A stretch of 64,000 nt of DNA from a virus. The number at the start of each line of letters is the position of its first letter. Positions within the stretch are counted from its first letter, which is position 1. Both the position numbers and the translations under genes were made by a program. Below the pieces are notes generated by a model. The model was given only the letters and a program-made list of their open reading frames with translations, did no database searches and was not told the DNA's origin. Shown one piece after another: positions 57,417 to 63,989 of this stretch. The DNA lies in the IMG/VR virus record IMGVR_UViG_3300021963_000038, positions 62,001 to 126,000 of that record. One strand, given 5' to 3'.

Positions 57417-58080
57417 TGACCTTAAAACATTCGACCCATTAACCGACAATCAAAAACTATTCTTTGATGCATATAAAAGAGGTGATTACTTTGTAGCACT
57501 ACATGGTGTTGCAGGTACAGGTAAAACATTCTGTGCATTGTATAAGGCAATAGAAGAAGTCCTTGACAAATCAAACCCATTCAAAAAAATCATTGTTGTC
57601 CGTTCAGCAGTACAATCTCGTGAGATTGGCCATTTACCTGGCGATGTAAATGAAAAGATGGAAATCTACCAACAGCCATATCGGCAAATATGTGAAACAC
57701 TATTTGGTCGCCGTGATGCATGGGATAGATTAGAAGAACAACATTATATTGAATTCATATCAACCTCATTCATTCGTGGTATGTCATTTGATGATGCCAT
57801 TATCATTGTGGATGAGATGCAGAATATGACCTTTGAAGAAATCGACACCGTTATGACACGGGTTGGTTATCGTTCAAAGATTCTATGGTGTGGTGATTAC
57901 AGGCAAACCGACCTGAACAAAAAGAAAAACGATATGTCAGGCATATTGAAATTCTTTGACATTGCCATGCATATGAAAGCATTTACCCGTATTGAATTTA
58001 CTGCCGATGATATTGTCCGTTCATCATTGGTTAAAGATTATATTCTGGCGAAGATGCAATATGAAGATGCCGTTTCATAA
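57340..58080 (+). CDS. phoH: PhoH-like ATPase
   Basis: A 246-residue protein. LHGVAGTGKTFCAL near residues 53-66 is Walker A, and IIIVDEMQNMT near 151-161 Walker B. Phage PhoH proteins of this short type are widespread marine-phage markers; RNA-related functions are suspected. It ends before a 120-base gap with a conserved leader element. Confidence 0.93.
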   Translation: MARKQTANNETITVAKTTNQLKIRIDDLKTFDPLTDNQKLFFDAYKRGDYFVALHGVAGTGKTFCALYKAIEEVLDKSNPFKKIIVVRSAVQSREIGHLPGDVNEKMEIYQQPYRQICETLFGRRDAWDRLEEQHYIEFISTSFIRGMSFDDAIIIVDEMQNMTFEEIDTVMTRVGYRSKILWCGDYRQTDLNKKKNDMSGILKFFDIAMHMKAFTRIEFTADDIVRSSLVKDYILAKMQYEDAVS

Positions 58081-58120
58081 GGTGAAATAGACCAGGCATA
58101 CTAGTAGAAACACTAGGTTT

Positions 58121-58186
58121 TTGATGCAATGCAACATATATAATAGTATGGGTGCTCAATAGTGAGGCTCATACTATTTTAATCGT
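58121..58186 (+). promoter_or_regulatory. Putative promoter and structured leader before the 58201 gene
   Basis: TTGATG (58121) and TATAAT (58139) are present but badly spaced (12 bases); TTGATG-17-TAGTAT (58144) is an alternative. ATAGTATG (58143-58150) pairs with CATACTAT (58170-58177). The element ATACTATTTTAATCGT (58171-58186) is identical to one in the 3850-3884 leader. Confidence 0.4.
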
Positions 58187-58200
58187 CTAAAGGAGATATT

Positions 58201-58413
58201 ATGTTCGCAGTAGATACATTCATCGAAACCGTTCAAGGTGCAAAGAAATATTTTGTCAACACATTTGTTGCCGATAAAGAATTACAAAAACCACTTAACG
58301 CTTTCATCGATAAACAAACCGAGTTTGTTACTCAAATCGTAAAGACCAACCAAGAAGTGTCAAATCAAATCTTGGATTCATTGGCCAAATTCTCTAAAAC
58401 ATCGAAGGCCTAA
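58201..58413 (+). CDS. Small phasin-like helical protein
   Basis: A 70-residue helical amphipathic protein (MFAVDTFIETVQGAKKYFVN) with SD AAAGGAG. The spacing of hydrophobic residues recalls phasins or small membrane-active helices, but the match is weak. It has its own leader and strong SD, so it may be abundant. Function unknown. Confidence 0.6.
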   Translation: MFAVDTFIETVQGAKKYFVNTFVADKELQKPLNAFIDKQTEFVTQIVKTNQEVSNQILDSLAKFSKTSKA

Positions 58414-58414
58414 T

Positions 58415-58564
58415 ATGCCAGATATGACAGGATTTTGGGAGTGGGTTAAAAGAACATTCACACCTGCATACAGAAATGAGATTGAGGCCTATTTGGCTGA
58501 TTCTGTTGACCATGCTGATGTTGAACGTAGAATTATGAACCTCCAACGCAGAGGCATGATATGA
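58415..58564 (+). CDS. DUF3563-like small protein
   Basis: A 49-residue frame from ATG 58415 to TGA 58564. FTPAYRNEIEAYLADSVDHA followed by DVERRIMNLQRRG is the DUF3563 pattern of small proteobacterial proteins. Such proteins have no assigned function. It supports a proteobacterial host. Confidence 0.72.
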   Translation: MPDMTGFWEWVKRTFTPAYRNEIEAYLADSVDHADVERRIMNLQRRGMI

Positions 58565-58659
58565 AAATCTTAAAATCAATCGCAAAATTTTTTGTTGTGT
58601 GTGGTGAAGTTTTAGAAGAATATCGCAACGGTAAATATTCTAAGATTCATAAACGGTGA
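58561..58659 (+). CDS. Tiny basic amphipathic protein
   Basis: A 32-residue frame (MKILKSIAKFFVVCGEVLEE at the start) whose ATG overlaps the DUF3563 stop (ATGA). It is amphipathic, like a membrane-associated peptide. It is too short for firm support beyond its packing. Confidence 0.4.
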   Translation: MKILKSIAKFFVVCGEVLEEYRNGKYSKIHKR

Positions 58660-58680
58660 GAGTGTTGTTCGGCGTATAAT

Positions 58681-58709
58681 TTGATTGTATTGTAAATTTC
58701 TGATATACT
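58681..58709 (+). promoter_or_regulatory. Sigma-70 promoter for the 58743 gene
   Basis: TTGATT (58681-58686), 17-base spacer, TATACT (58704-58709) with TGA extended -10. TGATATACT recurs in the promoters at 62156 and 62251. Confidence 0.75.
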
Positions 58710-58742
58710 ACATATACCATAAGATAGTATAATGAGATACCA

Positions 58743-58991
58743 ATGCAAAAAAAGTTATCGCCGGCAACTACCAAACTGAGGACTGAAATCAAGAACAATT
58801 TGCGTTCTTGGCACCTTTGTGAGCGTAATGGCTGGTTTATAAAATTATCGATACACCGAGAAGAAAACATATTATTGATGTTCATTTCTCGGTACACGGC
58901 ACAAACTATTATTCGGTATTTTACCTGTGAAGATGATGCCGTAGAATATATAAATTTTGTTATTGACAAGAGTGCCGAAGATAAGGTTTAA
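58743..58991 (+). CDS. Small hypothetical early protein
   Basis: An 82-residue protein (MQKKLSPATTKLRTEIKNNL) with its own promoter and terminator. It is basic, with a YTAQTIIRYFTCEDDAVEYI segment. The single-gene unit suggests an early takeover protein. No SD is evident. No family is recognised. Confidence 0.6.
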   Translation: MQKKLSPATTKLRTEIKNNLRSWHLCERNGWFIKLSIHREENILLMFISRYTAQTIIRYFTCEDDAVEYINFVIDKSAEDKV

Positions 58992-58995
58992 TTGT

Positions 58996-59020
58996 ACCCA
59001 CCAAATTGGTGGGTTTTTTA
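58996..59020 (+). terminator. Intrinsic terminator after the 58743 gene
   Basis: A 7-bp stem (ACCCACC with GGTGGGT, AAATT loop) followed by TTTTTT at 59015-59019 and further T. Confidence 0.9.
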
Positions 59021-59046
59021 TTTTTGCCGCATTTATTATTTTTTTG

Positions 59047-59055
59047 TGTTATAAT
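59047..59055 (+). promoter_or_regulatory. Extended -10 promoter for the 59085 gene
   Basis: TGTTATAAT is an exact extended -10. The nearest -35-like TTGCCG (59024-59029) is 20 bases away, too far, so the extended element probably matters. SD GAAGGAA follows before ATG 59085. Confidence 0.6.
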
Positions 59056-59084
59056 TACTGAACTGACCACTTGAAGGAATCATA

Positions 59085-59702
59085 ATGAAAGAACCAGTCT
59101 TGCATGGCTTATTTCCAACGCCATTAATCTTTACCAATATCGAAAGAGAATTCACCAAAGAAGAACTAGAATTCTTTGATGAACACGGTAAAACAACATT
59201 TAAGAATGAAGGCAATGTAACCAGTCTTGATAATTATTTGATGAAGCACGATGCAATGTCGACCATCAAACAAGAACTGACACAGGCCTTACAGATGTAT
59301 TTGGATAGCATTATCAAACAAAAAGATGATGTGAAGCCTTATATTACACAAGCATGGTTAAACTATACAACCGAAAATCAATATCACCACAAACACGCAC
59401 ACCCTAATAGTTTTCTATCTGGTGTGATGTATATCAATGCCGACCCCGAAAAAGATAAGATTACATTCTTTAAAGAGGGTTACAAACAAATCAAATTGGA
59501 ACCAAAAGAGTGGAGTTGGTACAATGCAGAAACTTGGTTCTTTACTGTAAAGCCAGGTGATATCGTAGTGTTTCCATCATCATTAACGCATATGGTTGAG
59601 CAGAAGGCTGGTGACAATACTCGCATTAGTTTGGCGTTTAATTCATTCCTAAGAGGTGCAATTGGTGACAATCGTTCGCTGACCGAGTTACTCAACCCAT
59701 AA
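59085..59702 (+). CDS. 2OG-Fe(II) oxygenase-like protein (TIGR02466 type)
   Basis: A 205-residue protein. GLFPTPLIFTNIE at the N-terminus, YHHKHAHPNSFLSGVMYIN near residues 102-120 (iron-binding His), and FPSSLTHMVEQKAGDNTRISLAFNSF near 164-189 (distal His and 2OG-binding Arg). It is similar in layout to the gene at 51112 and likely a paralogue. Function unknown. It has its own promoter. Confidence 0.75.
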   Translation: MKEPVLHGLFPTPLIFTNIEREFTKEELEFFDEHGKTTFKNEGNVTSLDNYLMKHDAMSTIKQELTQALQMYLDSIIKQKDDVKPYITQAWLNYTTENQYHHKHAHPNSFLSGVMYINADPEKDKITFFKEGYKQIKLEPKEWSWYNAETWFFTVKPGDIVVFPSSLTHMVEQKAGDNTRISLAFNSFLRGAIGDNRSLTELLNP

Positions 59703-59714
59703 TCGGAGGTGTTT

Positions 59715-59957
59715 ATGAGTGATGAAGATTCTAAAATCAAACATTCAAAGCGGTTACACAAAGAGAATAGTGCAATTGTAAAGCAGACCAAGATTGCTAA
59801 GGCACACGGTATCGATGTAAAAGAACCGCATAAGTTTGCCAAGCATCATGCATTGGATTGTGGTCGACCGAACTGTATATTGTGTTCATCGCCACGCAAA
59901 ATATGGAAAGAAGAAACAATACAGGAACGCCGATTTAAGCAAGAGGAGTTAGAATAA
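59715..59957 (+). CDS. Small Cys-motif protein
   Basis: An 80-residue protein from ATG 59715, five bases after SD CGGAGG. It ends with ALDCGRPNCILCSSPRKIWK near residues 48-67, a CxxxxCxxC block common in small phage proteins, and a basic C-terminus. It may bind zinc. It shares one base with the next gene. Confidence 0.65.
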   Translation: MSDEDSKIKHSKRLHKENSAIVKQTKIAKAHGIDVKEPHKFAKHHALDCGRPNCILCSSPRKIWKEETIQERRFKQEELE

Positions 59958-60430
59958 TGGGTATGTTCGATTATATACATTATGGTGGGTTTAAATATCA
60001 AACAAAGGACACACCAAGTCAATTCATTGATGATTATAAGATAGAAGTTGACCAAGAATCTGGTCTTGTATATCTTTGGATAAAAGAATATGACAGCGAA
60101 TGGGTTGATATTGAGGATAATGTAGTGGGTGGTTATTTCAAACGAAATAATGAGAGATGGGTGAAGTGTGAGGATTTTGATGGTTCAATTCGATTTTATC
60201 GTGAGGATGAAAAGAATGGTGGGTACAATAATGATGCATGGATTGAATTCAAAGCTTTATTTTCTGATGGTCAACTAATCAAAATGGTGGGCAATAGTTA
60301 TGAACCAGATGATGGTGCATTAACTGAAGAGCAAACAAATCAAATACTCAAAGAGGTAAAGGAAACAAAGAGATGCGAAACCAACTTGAAATCCAGTATT
60401 TTTGGCCCCTCACCGAACAAATCGAATTAG
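59957..60430 (+). CDS. Hypothetical protein
   Basis: A 157-residue acidic protein beginning MGMFDYIHYGGFKYQTKDTP. Beta-rich pattern with aromatic residues (LVYLWIKEYDSEWVDI). The family (MGMFDxI...) is seen in several phages as I recall, without function. Its last 58 bases overlap the next gene. Confidence 0.6.
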   Translation: MGMFDYIHYGGFKYQTKDTPSQFIDDYKIEVDQESGLVYLWIKEYDSEWVDIEDNVVGGYFKRNNERWVKCEDFDGSIRFYREDEKNGGYNNDAWIEFKALFSDGQLIKMVGNSYEPDDGALTEEQTNQILKEVKETKRCETNLKSSIFGPSPNKSN

Positions 60431-60648
60431 ATTTAGATTACAGTGGTTGTTACAAACAGAAAATAGAATGGTCACCGATAGATAGAAGTTTATATACACT
60501 TTCGAATGGTGGTACTGGTGCATCGACCATTACAGCCTCGCATTTGGTTCTAGATATTGATACAACCACTATTAAGATGAAATCTAAACCAAATCTGCTG
60601 TTCCGTTTCATGTACAAATTAATAGGTTTAAAATGGGAAATTAAATGA
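60373..60648 (+). CDS. Hypothetical protein
   Basis: A 91-residue protein starting MRNQLEIQYFWPLTEQIELD, preceded by AAGGAAACAAAGAG. The LEIQYFWPLTEQ start is one I recall from cyanophage proteins. It overlaps the preceding gene by 58 bases and the next by four. Function unknown. Confidence 0.6.
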   Translation: MRNQLEIQYFWPLTEQIELDLDYSGCYKQKIEWSPIDRSLYTLSNGGTGASTITASHLVLDIDTTTIKMKSKPNLLFRFMYKLIGLKWEIK

Positions 60649-60842
60649 GCAATGTAGCATTAAAGACCGATATCTCTGGTAAATGGGTATCGGTAGAAGA
60701 AGTCAACAATCAATTGAATATATTAGAAGGACAGATTGAGTCAGCGAAAACACGCCTTGATTCTTTAGAAAAAGAGAATGCCGCATTACGGGAACTGGTG
60801 CATCACCTTGCATCAAGACCAGCACCTCATATGGCAACCTGA
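60645..60842 (+). CDS. Small coiled-coil protein
   Basis: A 65-residue protein with a heptad-like stretch NNQLNILEGQIESAKTRLDS. The C-terminus is Ala/Pro-rich (HHLASRPAPHMAT). It overlaps the preceding gene by four bases. No function. Confidence 0.6.
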   Translation: MSNVALKTDISGKWVSVEEVNNQLNILEGQIESAKTRLDSLEKENAALRELVHHLASRPAPHMAT

Positions 60843-60844
60843 CA

Positions 60845-61138
60845 ATGAGATATTATGTTATTGCCGGTACATTTGAAGAATACTTGCTTTGGTTGAAAAC
60901 ATCAAACCTTTCACCTAATGGTGCAATATGTGTAAGCACACCAGCAGTATTGCGTGGCACACGAAACCCGCATGGTTCTTTTATTGGCACATGGCGTAAT
61001 AGAAGTGACCTTGAAGATATCTTTATGGAGTTATTAACCAGAACCGATATTCAAACAAAATCACACAGAGTAATCACTAACATATGGAGTAAGTGGAAGG
61101 AAACACAATGTGGTGATGTTAAAGAAAAGACCATATGA
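60845..61138 (+). CDS. Hypothetical protein
   Basis: A 97-residue protein (MRYYVIAGTFEEYLLWLKTS). It has an alpha/beta pattern with GSFIGTWRNRSDLEDIFMEL. It overlaps the HNH endonuclease gene by four bases. No family. Confidence 0.6.
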   Translation: MRYYVIAGTFEEYLLWLKTSNLSPNGAICVSTPAVLRGTRNPHGSFIGTWRNRSDLEDIFMELLTRTDIQTKSHRVITNIWSKWKETQCGDVKEKTI

Positions 61139-61671
61139 CTAAAGCAAAAACACTACCTCCGTCAGAAGAATTACAAAAAATCTTTGAATATAAGGACGGA
61201 TATCTTTACAAAAATGGCAGAAAGACAGGGCATATCGTTACAGGAAAAGTTGATGGTAGACAATATGTGTTTGTAAGTTACTATCCTTGGCGTAAACGAT
61301 ATCCTGCTCATAGATTAATATGGGTTTGGCATGGTTATTCTTTAAAAGAGGACGAACTTATAGACCATATAGATGGAAACTCAATCAATAATCGTATAGA
61401 AAATCTAAGAGCTTGTACAAATAAACAAAACCAAGAAAATAAAAAAAGTTGTTATTCAACTAATAAAACAAGTGGTCATTTAGGTGTTTTTTTTGAAGAT
61501 TCCAGAAAGAAATGGCACGCTACAATTTGCCACAATCGGAAAAAAATTAGTTTGGGTAGATATGATAAAATTGAAGATGCCATAGCCGCAAGAATAGAGG
61601 GTGAAAAGAAATATTATACTCATTCTTCCAATAGTGCAATAAAGTGTGAAATTGTGCAAAAAAGTGGGTAG
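61135..61671 (+). CDS. HNH homing endonuclease with AP2-like C-terminus
   Basis: A 178-residue protein. AHRLIWVWHGYSL then DHIDGNSINNRIENLRAC (H-N-N) is the HNH core, and GHLGVFFEDSRKKWHATICH resembles an AP2/NUMOD DNA-binding region. This is a free-standing homing endonuclease type common in phages. It starts in an ATGA overlap, showing efficient capture in the operon. Its target site is not evident. Confidence 0.85.
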   Translation: MTKAKTLPPSEELQKIFEYKDGYLYKNGRKTGHIVTGKVDGRQYVFVSYYPWRKRYPAHRLIWVWHGYSLKEDELIDHIDGNSINNRIENLRACTNKQNQENKKSCYSTNKTSGHLGVFFEDSRKKWHATICHNRKKISLGRYDKIEDAIAARIEGEKKYYTHSSNSAIKCEIVQKSG

Positions 61672-61692
61672 TAAATACGCTTAGAGGAAAAG

Positions 61693-62007
61693 ATGCCAGG
61701 TGTATATAAGTTAAAATCGTGTCCTGAGTGCGGAAAAGAACACCGTAAGAGAGGACTGCATTGCTCTCAGAGTTGTGCTCAGATTAATAAAGAATTAACA
61801 GATGAACACAAAGATAAATTATCAGAGAAAGCAATAGAGTACCGACAGACACCCGAAGGTATTGCGACCACCTCTATGATTATCAGAGGTCGTGAGAGAT
61901 ACTTAACTAATGTCGAAAAACAAAAAAACGGTGAGTATATATTAACTGACGATGATTGGATGATTGATATTCCGAACCTCGAAGATGATGATAATATTAA
62001 TCTATAA
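61693..62007 (+). CDS. Small zinc-finger protein
   Basis: A 104-residue protein with CPECGKEHRKRGLHCSQSCA near residues 9-28, a CxxC...CxxxC zinc site, then a helical region and an acidic tail (NLEDDDNINL). The finger is typical of phage homing-endonuclease neighbours, so this may be a companion or a remnant DNA-binding protein. Function unknown. Confidence 0.65.
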   Translation: MPGVYKLKSCPECGKEHRKRGLHCSQSCAQINKELTDEHKDKLSEKAIEYRQTPEGIATTSMIIRGRERYLTNVEKQKNGEYILTDDDWMIDIPNLEDDDNINL

Positions 62008-62079
62008 TAATAAAGTATTACTAATATAATAGTATTACCCCGCCCCGAACCACCCCTCCATTATACCAGATAATTGCCG

Positions 62080-62144
62080 AAAAGGCAAGCCCCTAATAAT
62101 ACTTGACCATTCCGGTCGACTATTCGAGGGGGCTTGCCTTTTTT
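62080..62144 (+). terminator. Long-loop intrinsic terminator overlapping a promoter
   Basis: A 14-bp stem (AAAAGGCAAGCCCC at 62080-62093 with GGGGCTTGCCTTTT at 62129-62142) encloses a 35-base loop holding a small GACC/GGTC hairpin. T residues follow to 62144. The -35 box of the next promoter lies inside the right arm. Confidence 0.8.
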
Positions 62145-62161
62145 GCCCATTGTGATATACT
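62134..62161 (+). promoter_or_regulatory. Early promoter, first copy of the repeated unit
   Basis: TTGCCT (62134-62139), 16-base spacer, TATACT (62156-62161) with TGA extended -10. The -35 is embedded in the terminator stem. The downstream bases recur at 63486. Confidence 0.75.
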
Positions 62162-62180
62162 CCTTCCATAGATTGAAAAA
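62156..62180 (+). repeat. 25-bp promoter/leader repeat, copy 1
   Basis: The -10 box and start region are identical over 25 bases to 63486-63510. The copies diverge immediately on the right side, where different leaders follow. Confidence 0.9.
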
Positions 62181-62227
62181 GCGAGAAAAACAGATGTTGC
62201 AGAAAAACAACAGAATCCACAAACCGC

Positions 62228-62256
62228 TTGACAATTGCCAAAAATCGTGATATACT
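62228..62256 (+). promoter_or_regulatory. Sigma-70 promoter for the 62287 gene
   Basis: Perfect TTGACA (62228-62233), 17-base spacer, TATACT (62251-62256) with TGA extended -10. A tandem promoter with the one at 62134. Confidence 0.88.
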
Positions 62257-62286
62257 GATAACATCAAAACTTGAAAAGGAAACAAA

Positions 62287-62583
62287 ATGTCTAAAACCTC
62301 TGACCTCTCCGTTGCTCTGAAAAACATTCAGTCCGAAATGAAAACCCTCCGTGCTCAGGCTACTGAAGTCCGTGCCGCTTTGAAAACGGCTCGTGCTAAT
62401 GCGAAAACCGAGAAAGCCATTGCTCGCCAAGCGAAGCAGAATATTGCTGCTGTAAAGAAAGCAGAGCGTATTGCTAAACTTGAAGCCAAGTTGCTTGCAT
62501 TGAAAACCGGTCCCGTTGGTATCAAAGCTCGCAAAGCTAACAAAAAACCTGGTAAAGTTACTGTTACCAAAATCGCCGCCTAA
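62287..62583 (+). CDS. Ala/Lys-rich helical basic protein
   Basis: A 98-residue protein with SD AAAAGGAA. Long Ala-Lys helices (RAALKTARANAKTEKAIARQ) and a basic tail (KARKANKKPGKVTVTK) look histone-like or nucleic-acid-binding. It is preceded by two tandem promoters, so it is probably abundant early. Role unknown; host nucleoid binding is a possibility. Confidence 0.65.
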   Translation: MSKTSDLSVALKNIQSEMKTLRAQATEVRAALKTARANAKTEKAIARQAKQNIAAVKKAERIAKLEAKLLALKTGPVGIKARKANKKPGKVTVTKIAA

Positions 62584-62594
62584 GGATAACTAAT

Positions 62595-62924
62595 ATGATG
62601 TTGGTCATTTCCACCCAAATCCACGAAAATTACGGTGCCCACGATTGGGACGGTAATGGTGTTTGCCCCCAATACTGGAAGGCTAAGGGTGGTTCTGAAT
62701 ATAAAATAACCAACATTCCTCTGAATATCGATTACCTTGCTGTGGTCGCTATGGCTGGTTTAGAAGGTGGTAACGATTATTTCCGTGAGGAAATTATTGA
62801 TTGGAAAATTGAAGGTGATGATTATCTTAGTTGGTTCGAAAAGAGTCAGCTCGATTATGAGGGTGTTATTACACACAAAGAGCCTACAATTGAATACTCT
62901 GAATTAAATGGGAGCTTCGCTTAA
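62595..62924 (+). CDS. Hypothetical protein of a common phage family
   Basis: A 109-residue protein with SD AAGGAT. The ATG doublet gives 62595 or 62598. VISTQIHENYGAHDWDGNG followed by CPQYWKAKGGSEYKI is a pattern I recall in many phages without function. Acidic C-terminal half. It shares one base with the next start. Confidence 0.65.
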   Translation: MMLVISTQIHENYGAHDWDGNGVCPQYWKAKGGSEYKITNIPLNIDYLAVVAMAGLEGGNDYFREEIIDWKIEGDDYLSWFEKSQLDYEGVITHKEPTIEYSELNGSFA

Positions 62925-63064
62925 TGGATACTATTTCACGGGAAGATTTAATTTTGTTGCTGAGTTTCAAAGGCTGGACTAGTGATGAGCTCAGTCTAAT
63001 GGATAATGAAACTTTAGATAACCTTTATATTGAATACATTGTATTGGAGAACGATTATGTCTAA
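62924..63064 (+). CDS. Small acidic protein
   Basis: A 46-residue frame from ATG 62924 to TAA 63064. LLLSFKGWTSDELSLMDNET is HTH-like in spacing. Overlaps its neighbours by one and eight bases, as normal in this region. No function. Confidence 0.55.
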   Translation: MDTISREDLILLLSFKGWTSDELSLMDNETLDNLYIEYIVLENDYV

Positions 63065-63329
63065 ACTTACCGAATACACGTTGGAGATTCACAAAGCCGA
63101 CAAGCGATACATTGAAGGTCGCCGTTTGGTTCAAGTGATTGATTTTGCAGAGTCCACAAAGGACTATATTGAAGCGGTTGCAGCTGCGAAGCGCAAGCTT
63201 GGTTTTATTGTTTTTGTGTTTGAGACCTATGTCACCAAAACCAATATTATGAGTGGAAAAGAAATTAAAGAGCGTTACGATACGCCTTATTATTGCTCAC
63301 CTTCAAGTGAGTCCTACTGGAGTATGTAA
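63057..63329 (+). CDS. Hypothetical protein
   Basis: A 90-residue protein from ATG 63057, after SD GGAGA. The longer in-frame start at 63030 lacks an SD. MSKLTEYTLEIHKADKRYIE then KDYIEAVAAAKRKLGFIVFV give an alpha/beta pattern. No family. Start/stop overlap with the next gene is one base. Confidence 0.6.
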   Translation: MSKLTEYTLEIHKADKRYIEGRRLVQVIDFAESTKDYIEAVAAAKRKLGFIVFVFETYVTKTNIMSGKEIKERYDTPYYCSPSSESYWSM

Positions 63330-63454
63330 TGAATAAGATAAGGAATTTTGTCGCAAAGCACAATAAGCACCGTGCTGTGGTGATGAAAGTCCGTGTCCGT
63401 TATCAGAGGCGACCGAAGCACCAGAAGAAGTTGACCAATGGGATGGAGAACTAA
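63329..63454 (+). CDS. Tiny basic protein
   Basis: A 41-residue frame from ATG 63329 to TAA 63454. It is very basic (HNKHRAVVMKVRVRYQRRPK). It may bind nucleic acid. It ends ten bases before the next promoter. Confidence 0.5.
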   Translation: MNKIRNFVAKHNKHRAVVMKVRVRYQRRPKHQKKLTNGMEN

Positions 63455-63463
63455 AGTAGTATA

Positions 63464-63491
63464 TTGCCATTTTCACCAATTCTGTTATACT
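63464..63491 (+). promoter_or_regulatory. Early promoter, second copy of the repeated unit
   Basis: TTGCCA (63464-63469), 16-base spacer, TATACT (63486-63491) with TGT extended -10. Start should be near 63498, giving a 5' leader of about 150 bases. Confidence 0.8.
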
Positions 63492-63510
63492 CCTTCCATA
63501 GATTGAAAAA
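63486..63510 (+). repeat. 25-bp promoter/leader repeat, copy 2
   Basis: Identical to 62156-62180. After it the sequence turns into the structured leader RNA at 63512. Confidence 0.9.
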
Positions 63511-63511
63511 C

Positions 63512-63576
63512 CACTCTGAGACCACCGAGGAACGGTGGCACCACAAAAGACCCATGCCAACATGGGTTCTCAGGTG
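63512..63576 (+). ncRNA. Three-way-junction structured leader RNA
   Basis: An outer stem (CAC-U-CUGAGA at 63512-63521 with UCUCAGGUG at 63568-63576; one bulged U) closes two hairpins: CCACCG/CGGTGG with AGGAA loop (63522-63538), and ACCCATG/CATGGGT with CCAA loop (63550-63567). The junction has an 11-base linker. A further stem GCTGAT/ATCAGC lies at 63606-63626. It precedes the 63650 gene by 73 bases; a riboswitch-like or protein-bound leader is possible. Confidence 0.65.
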
Positions 63577-63649
63577 TAAGGCAGAAGGATCGGATCCTCG
63601 AGGCCGCTGATTGAAAAATTATCAGCAAATAAATTTAAAAGGAATTGCA

Positions 63650-63772
63650 ATGAGTGAATTTTTTGTTGAACATGAGGACGGTTGTGATTTAATCGAAGCT
63701 CCCAATTTGGAAACGGCATATGAAATTGCCAATGAATTGGGTTTGGTAATTTATTCAATTAATGAGGCTTAA
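63650..63772 (+). CDS. Small acidic protein downstream of structured leader
   Basis: A 40-residue frame from ATG 63650 to TAA 63772 with SD AAAAGGA. MSEFFVEHEDGCDLIEAPNL is followed by a helix (ETAYEIANELGL). Function unknown. It is expressed from the repeated early promoter behind a long structured leader. Confidence 0.6.
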   Translation: MSEFFVEHEDGCDLIEAPNLETAYEIANELGLVIYSINEA

Positions 63773-63773
63773 A

Positions 63774-63989
63774 ATGATTTACTACGGAATGTTCACGGAT
63801 GAAGGCAATGCAAAGGTTGCCGAAATTGTAGAATTCGCTAAGACTAATAATGCTCAATGGGAAGATATATTGCCCATGCTCAGAAATTTAGCTGAGAGCG
63901 ACCGTGCTAAATTTGGTGAAGCGCTTGACACCGCTGTCCGTGAAATGGTGTATGATGCTTGCTTTTGCACAGGTGATTTTTATATATGA
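63774..63989 (+). CDS. Small hypothetical early protein
   Basis: A 71-residue protein from ATG 63774 (MIYYGMFTDEGNAKVAEIVE), one base after the previous stop. The longer in-frame ATG at 63762 overlaps the preceding gene. Helical and acidic, ending DACFCTGDFYI. No family. Confidence 0.6.
   Translation: MIYYGMFTDEGNAKVAEIVEFAKTNNAQWEDILPMLRNLAESDRAKFGEALDTAVREMVYDACFCTGDFYI

Noticed and set aside
58081-58200. Possible tRNA in the gap after phoH
   Set aside because: Small inverted repeats exist, but no cloverleaf, T-loop or acceptor stem could be drawn.
63588-63602. Adjacent GGATCC and CTCGAG sites resembling a cloning linker
   Set aside because: The sites lie in a leader with no other vector-like sequence; chance is more likely, though worth a check of raw reads.
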